Of a stretch of 64,000 nucleotides of DNA, positions 62,238-64,000 are shown piece after piece. Source of the DNA: JBDFMH01 sp047238125 (GTDB taxonomy: Bacteria; Pseudomonadota; Alphaproteobacteria; Sphingomonadales; Sphingomonadaceae); the NCBI RefSeq assembly GCF_047238125.1, contig NZ_JBDFMH010000001.1, positions 1,426,001 to 1,490,000 on the forward strand. The letters run 5' to 3'. Both the position numbers and the translations under genes were made by a program. Under the pieces are notes generated by a model. It was not told where the DNA came from and searched no databases. It saw only the letters and a list, made by a program, of their open reading frames with translations. Numbering within the stretch: the first letter of the stretch is position 1; every line of letters begins with the position of its first letter.

Positions 62238-63178
62238 CCGCGGCGGGCGACGGCGCGGAACGCCGCATCCTGATCATCACCGGCCTGTCGGGCGCGGGAA
62301 AGTCCACTGCGCTGCGTACCTTCGAGGATCTCGGCTGGGAAACGGTCGACAATCTGCCGCTCTCGCTGCTCGATCGCCTGCTGGCCGCGCCCGGCGGCGA
62401 ACGCGAGGATGGTGATCGGCCCCTGGCGATCGGCATCGACAGCCGCACCCGCGGTTTCGATCCGAAAGCGATCGTGCGCCGGATCGCGCGTCGGCGCGAG
62501 GGCGGCGCGATCGAACTGCTGTTCCTGGATTGCGGCGGCCCCGAACTGGCGCGCCGCTTTTCGGAAACGCGGCGGCGGCATCCGCTTGCGCTGGACTGGC
62601 CCGCCGCCGACGGCATCGCCCGCGAACGCGCGCTGATGGAGCCGCTGCATCGCGCCGCGGATCATCTGTTCGACACGACCGAGCAGAGCAGCAACGGCCT
62701 GCAGCAGGAATTGCGCGATCGCTTCGGCGGCGCCCGCGCCGAAGCGCCGACCTTGACGGTGATGTCGTTCGGCTTCTCGCGCGGGCTGCCGCGCAACGCC
62801 GATCTGGTGTTCGACATGCGCTTCCTGCGCAATCCGCACTGGGACGAAGCGCTGCGTCCCGGGACCGGGTTCGACTCCGGCGTAGCGGCCTATATCGCCG
62901 CCGACCCTGCCTATGCCGAAGCGGTGGAGCGGATCGAAGCGCTGCTGCTGCTGTTGCTGCCTCGCTACGCCGCCGAAGGAAAATCCTACGTCACGGTCGC
63001 GTTCGGCTGTACCGGCGGGAGACACCGCTCGGTTCACGTCGCCGAACGGGTCGCGGCACGGTTGCGCGCCGAATTGTTTTCGCCCACGGTGGTCCATCGT
63101 GACCTACCCGCCACCCCGCCCGCCGAACCCGGCCCGCGGAGCGCGGGAAGCGAGGCAGAGTTTCAGGTGGATCGATGA
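62234..63178 (+). CDS. rapZ: RNase adapter/nucleotide-binding protein RapZ
   Basis: 314 residues from a GTG overlapping the hprK stop. Walker A GLSGAGKS (17-24), the ETVDNLPLSL segment, FGFSRGLPRNADLVFDMRFLRNPHW and the C-terminal GCTGGRHRSVHVAE. In E. coli it controls small-RNA decay; in alphaproteobacteria it sits with PTS-Ntr genes as here. The C-terminal tail (after 290) is low-complexity. Confidence 0.96.
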   Translation: MTAAGDGAERRILIITGLSGAGKSTALRTFEDLGWETVDNLPLSLLDRLLAAPGGEREDGDRPLAIGIDSRTRGFDPKAIVRRIARRREGGAIELLFLDCGGPELARRFSETRRRHPLALDWPAADGIARERALMEPLHRAADHLFDTTEQSSNGLQQELRDRFGGARAEAPTLTVMSFGFSRGLPRNADLVFDMRFLRNPHWDEALRPGTGFDSGVAAYIAADPAYAEAVERIEALLLLLLPRYAAEGKSYVTVAFGCTGGRHRSVHVAERVAARLRAELFSPTVVHRDLPATPPAEPGPRSAGSEAEFQVDR

Positions 63179-63582
63179 TCGGACTGGTGTTGGTGACGCA
63201 TGGCCGCCTCGCGGCGGAATTCGTGACCGCGATGGAGCATGTAGTTGGCCCGCAGGATGCGGTGGCGGCGATCTGCATCGGCCCGGACGACGACATGGAG
63301 GCGCGCCGCGCCGACATCGCGACCGCGATTGCGGAAGTCGATCGTGGCGCGGGCGTGATCCTGCTGACCGATCTGTTCGGCGGCACGCCGTCCAACCTGG
63401 CCATTTCGCTGATGGAACCCGGGCGGTTCGAGGTGATCGCCGGGGTCAACCTGCCGATGCTGATCCGGCTTGAAGGGGCACGCAAGATGATGAAGGTGCA
63501 GGCAGCCGTCGCCGCTGCGCGCGATGCCGGCCGCAAATATATCTCGGTCGCCTCCGAAGTGCTGGGCGAGGCCGCGGCGTGA
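63175..63582 (+). CDS. PTS EIIA, mannose/fructose type
   Basis: 135 residues. Phosphorylatable His9 in LVLVTHGRLA, and LLTDLFGGTPSNLA is the EIIA-Man signature. No EIIB or EIIC domain is attached, so it is a regulatory EIIA of the nitrogen-type PTS. Accepts phosphate from HPr encoded by the next gene. ATGA overlap with rapZ and GTGA overlap with the HPr gene. Confidence 0.95.
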   Translation: MIGLVLVTHGRLAAEFVTAMEHVVGPQDAVAAICIGPDDDMEARRADIATAIAEVDRGAGVILLTDLFGGTPSNLAISLMEPGRFEVIAGVNLPMLIRLEGARKMMKVQAAVAAARDAGRKYISVASEVLGEAAA

Positions 63583-63854
63583 GCGCACTCGAGCGCACCG
63601 TCCTCATCACCAACAAGCGTGGCCTCCACGCCCGGGCAAGCGCCAAGTTCGTGACGCTCGCCGCCGCCCAGCCGGCCCAGATCGAGGTCGAGAAGGGCGG
63701 CGCCGGCGCGGTATCCGGCACCTCGATCATGGGGCTGATGATGCTGGGCGCCGCCAAGGGCGACAGCGTGACCATCCGCTGTTCGGGTGACGGCGCGGAC
63801 AAGGCGCTGGCGCTGCTCTGCGAGCTGGTCGAGGATCGCTTCGGGGAGGAGTGA
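63579..63854 (+). CDS. Phosphocarrier protein HPr (NPr type)
   Basis: 91 residues starting at a GTG. The active His17 is in RGLHARASAKF and the regulatory Ser49 in GTSIMGLMML, the site for HprK. It links EI (not in this window) to EIIA. Last of the chvI-chvG-hprK-rapZ-EIIA-HPr run. Confidence 0.96.
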   Translation: MSALERTVLITNKRGLHARASAKFVTLAAAQPAQIEVEKGGAGAVSGTSIMGLMMLGAAKGDSVTIRCSGDGADKALALLCELVEDRFGEE

Positions 63855-63886
63855 TCCCCGCGATCGCCCCCTGCCCGCCGCCCGCC

Positions 63887-64000
63887 ATGCCCCGCACCAT
63901 AACCGCCTTTTCCAATCCGCTGATCAAGCGGGTCCGATCGCTGCGCGAGAAGAAGGGCCGCCGCCTGGAACGCCAGTTCCTGGCCGAAGGCCTGCGCATC
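63887..64000 (+). CDS. SpoU/TrmH-family RNA methyltransferase (3' truncated)
   Basis: The first 38 residues are visible before the window ends: MPRTITAFSNPLIKRVRSLR, then REKKGRRLERQFLAEGLRI. The NPLIKRVRSLREKKGRR...FLAEG pattern is the substrate-binding N-domain start of SpoU-type 2'-O-methyltransferases. A GTG at 63851, overlapping the HPr stop and next to GGGGAGGA, is in the same frame and could be the true start, giving a coupled gene. Confidence 0.75.
   Translation, partial: MPRTITAFSNPLIKRVRSLREKKGRRLERQFLAEGLRI

Overview
The window is high-GC alphaproteobacterial chromosome, most likely from a sphingomonad (Sphingomonas or a close relative). The main reasons are two long TonB-dependent receptors, the gene order pckA / chvI-chvG-hprK-rapZ-EIIA-HPr, the DUF1476-bolA-monothiol glutaredoxin trio, the lptD-surA-pdxA-rsmA run, and many ATGA/GTGA stop-start overlaps. 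I see no rRNA, tRNA, CRISPR array, transposase or integrase gene.

Region 1 (about 0-22.2 kb) is an accessory catabolic supercluster. A divergent promoter at 1.03-1.19 kb separates a short leftward pair (VOC protein, NTF2-like protein) from a 12-gene rightward train: TonB receptor, SDR, medium-chain reductase, VOC protein, Rieske oxygenase, P450, alpha/beta hydrolase, TIM-barrel isomerase, crotonase, a PhaR-like and PhaC-like pair resembling class IV polyhydroxyalkanoate synthases, and a GNAT. Two more rightward groups follow: Rieske, VOC, SMP-30, SDR, NTF2-like, CMD/AhpD; and TIM barrel, Rieske, CMD/AhpD. The picture is uptake of a hydrophobic ring compound through the outer membrane, several oxygenations, ring or lactone opening, CoA-dependent shortening, and possibly storage of the hydroxyacyl-CoA product. 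The substrate cannot be read from sequence. No ferredoxin, ferredoxin reductase or transcriptional regulator gene is present in the cluster.

Region 2 (22.2-38.5 kb) is mixed housekeeping and accessory: RNase T2 overlapping nadC, a 2OG-Fe(II) oxygenase, a serralysin-type RTX metalloprotease, a bidirectional terminator, nadA, a decayed secreted NTF2-like gene, a DUF4230 protein, two MBL-fold hydrolases, grxD-bolA-DUF1476, a leuC/leuD operon that carries a 43-residue membrane ORF and a lactonase-like gene between its two subunits, a serine hydrolase and a JmjC/cupin hydroxylase.

Region 3 (37.5-44 kb) is a leftward locus of an isolated GspC-type secretion protein, a beta-helix lipoprotein with a Thr-Pro linker, a TonB receptor and the cupin hydroxylase. 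Three Pho-box-like direct repeats lie in its two upstream regions, so I infer a phosphate-responsive surface lipoprotein/receptor system.

Region 4 (44-64 kb) is core genome: lptD-surA-pdxA-rsmA, a TPR protein, an RsmB-type methyltransferase, guaB, an M28 peptidase, a CoA-ester lyase, a stomatin/NfeD pair, a methyltransferase, pckA, the ChvG/ChvI two-component system, the nitrogen-type PTS proteins, and the start of a SpoU-family RNA methyltransferase cut by the window edge.
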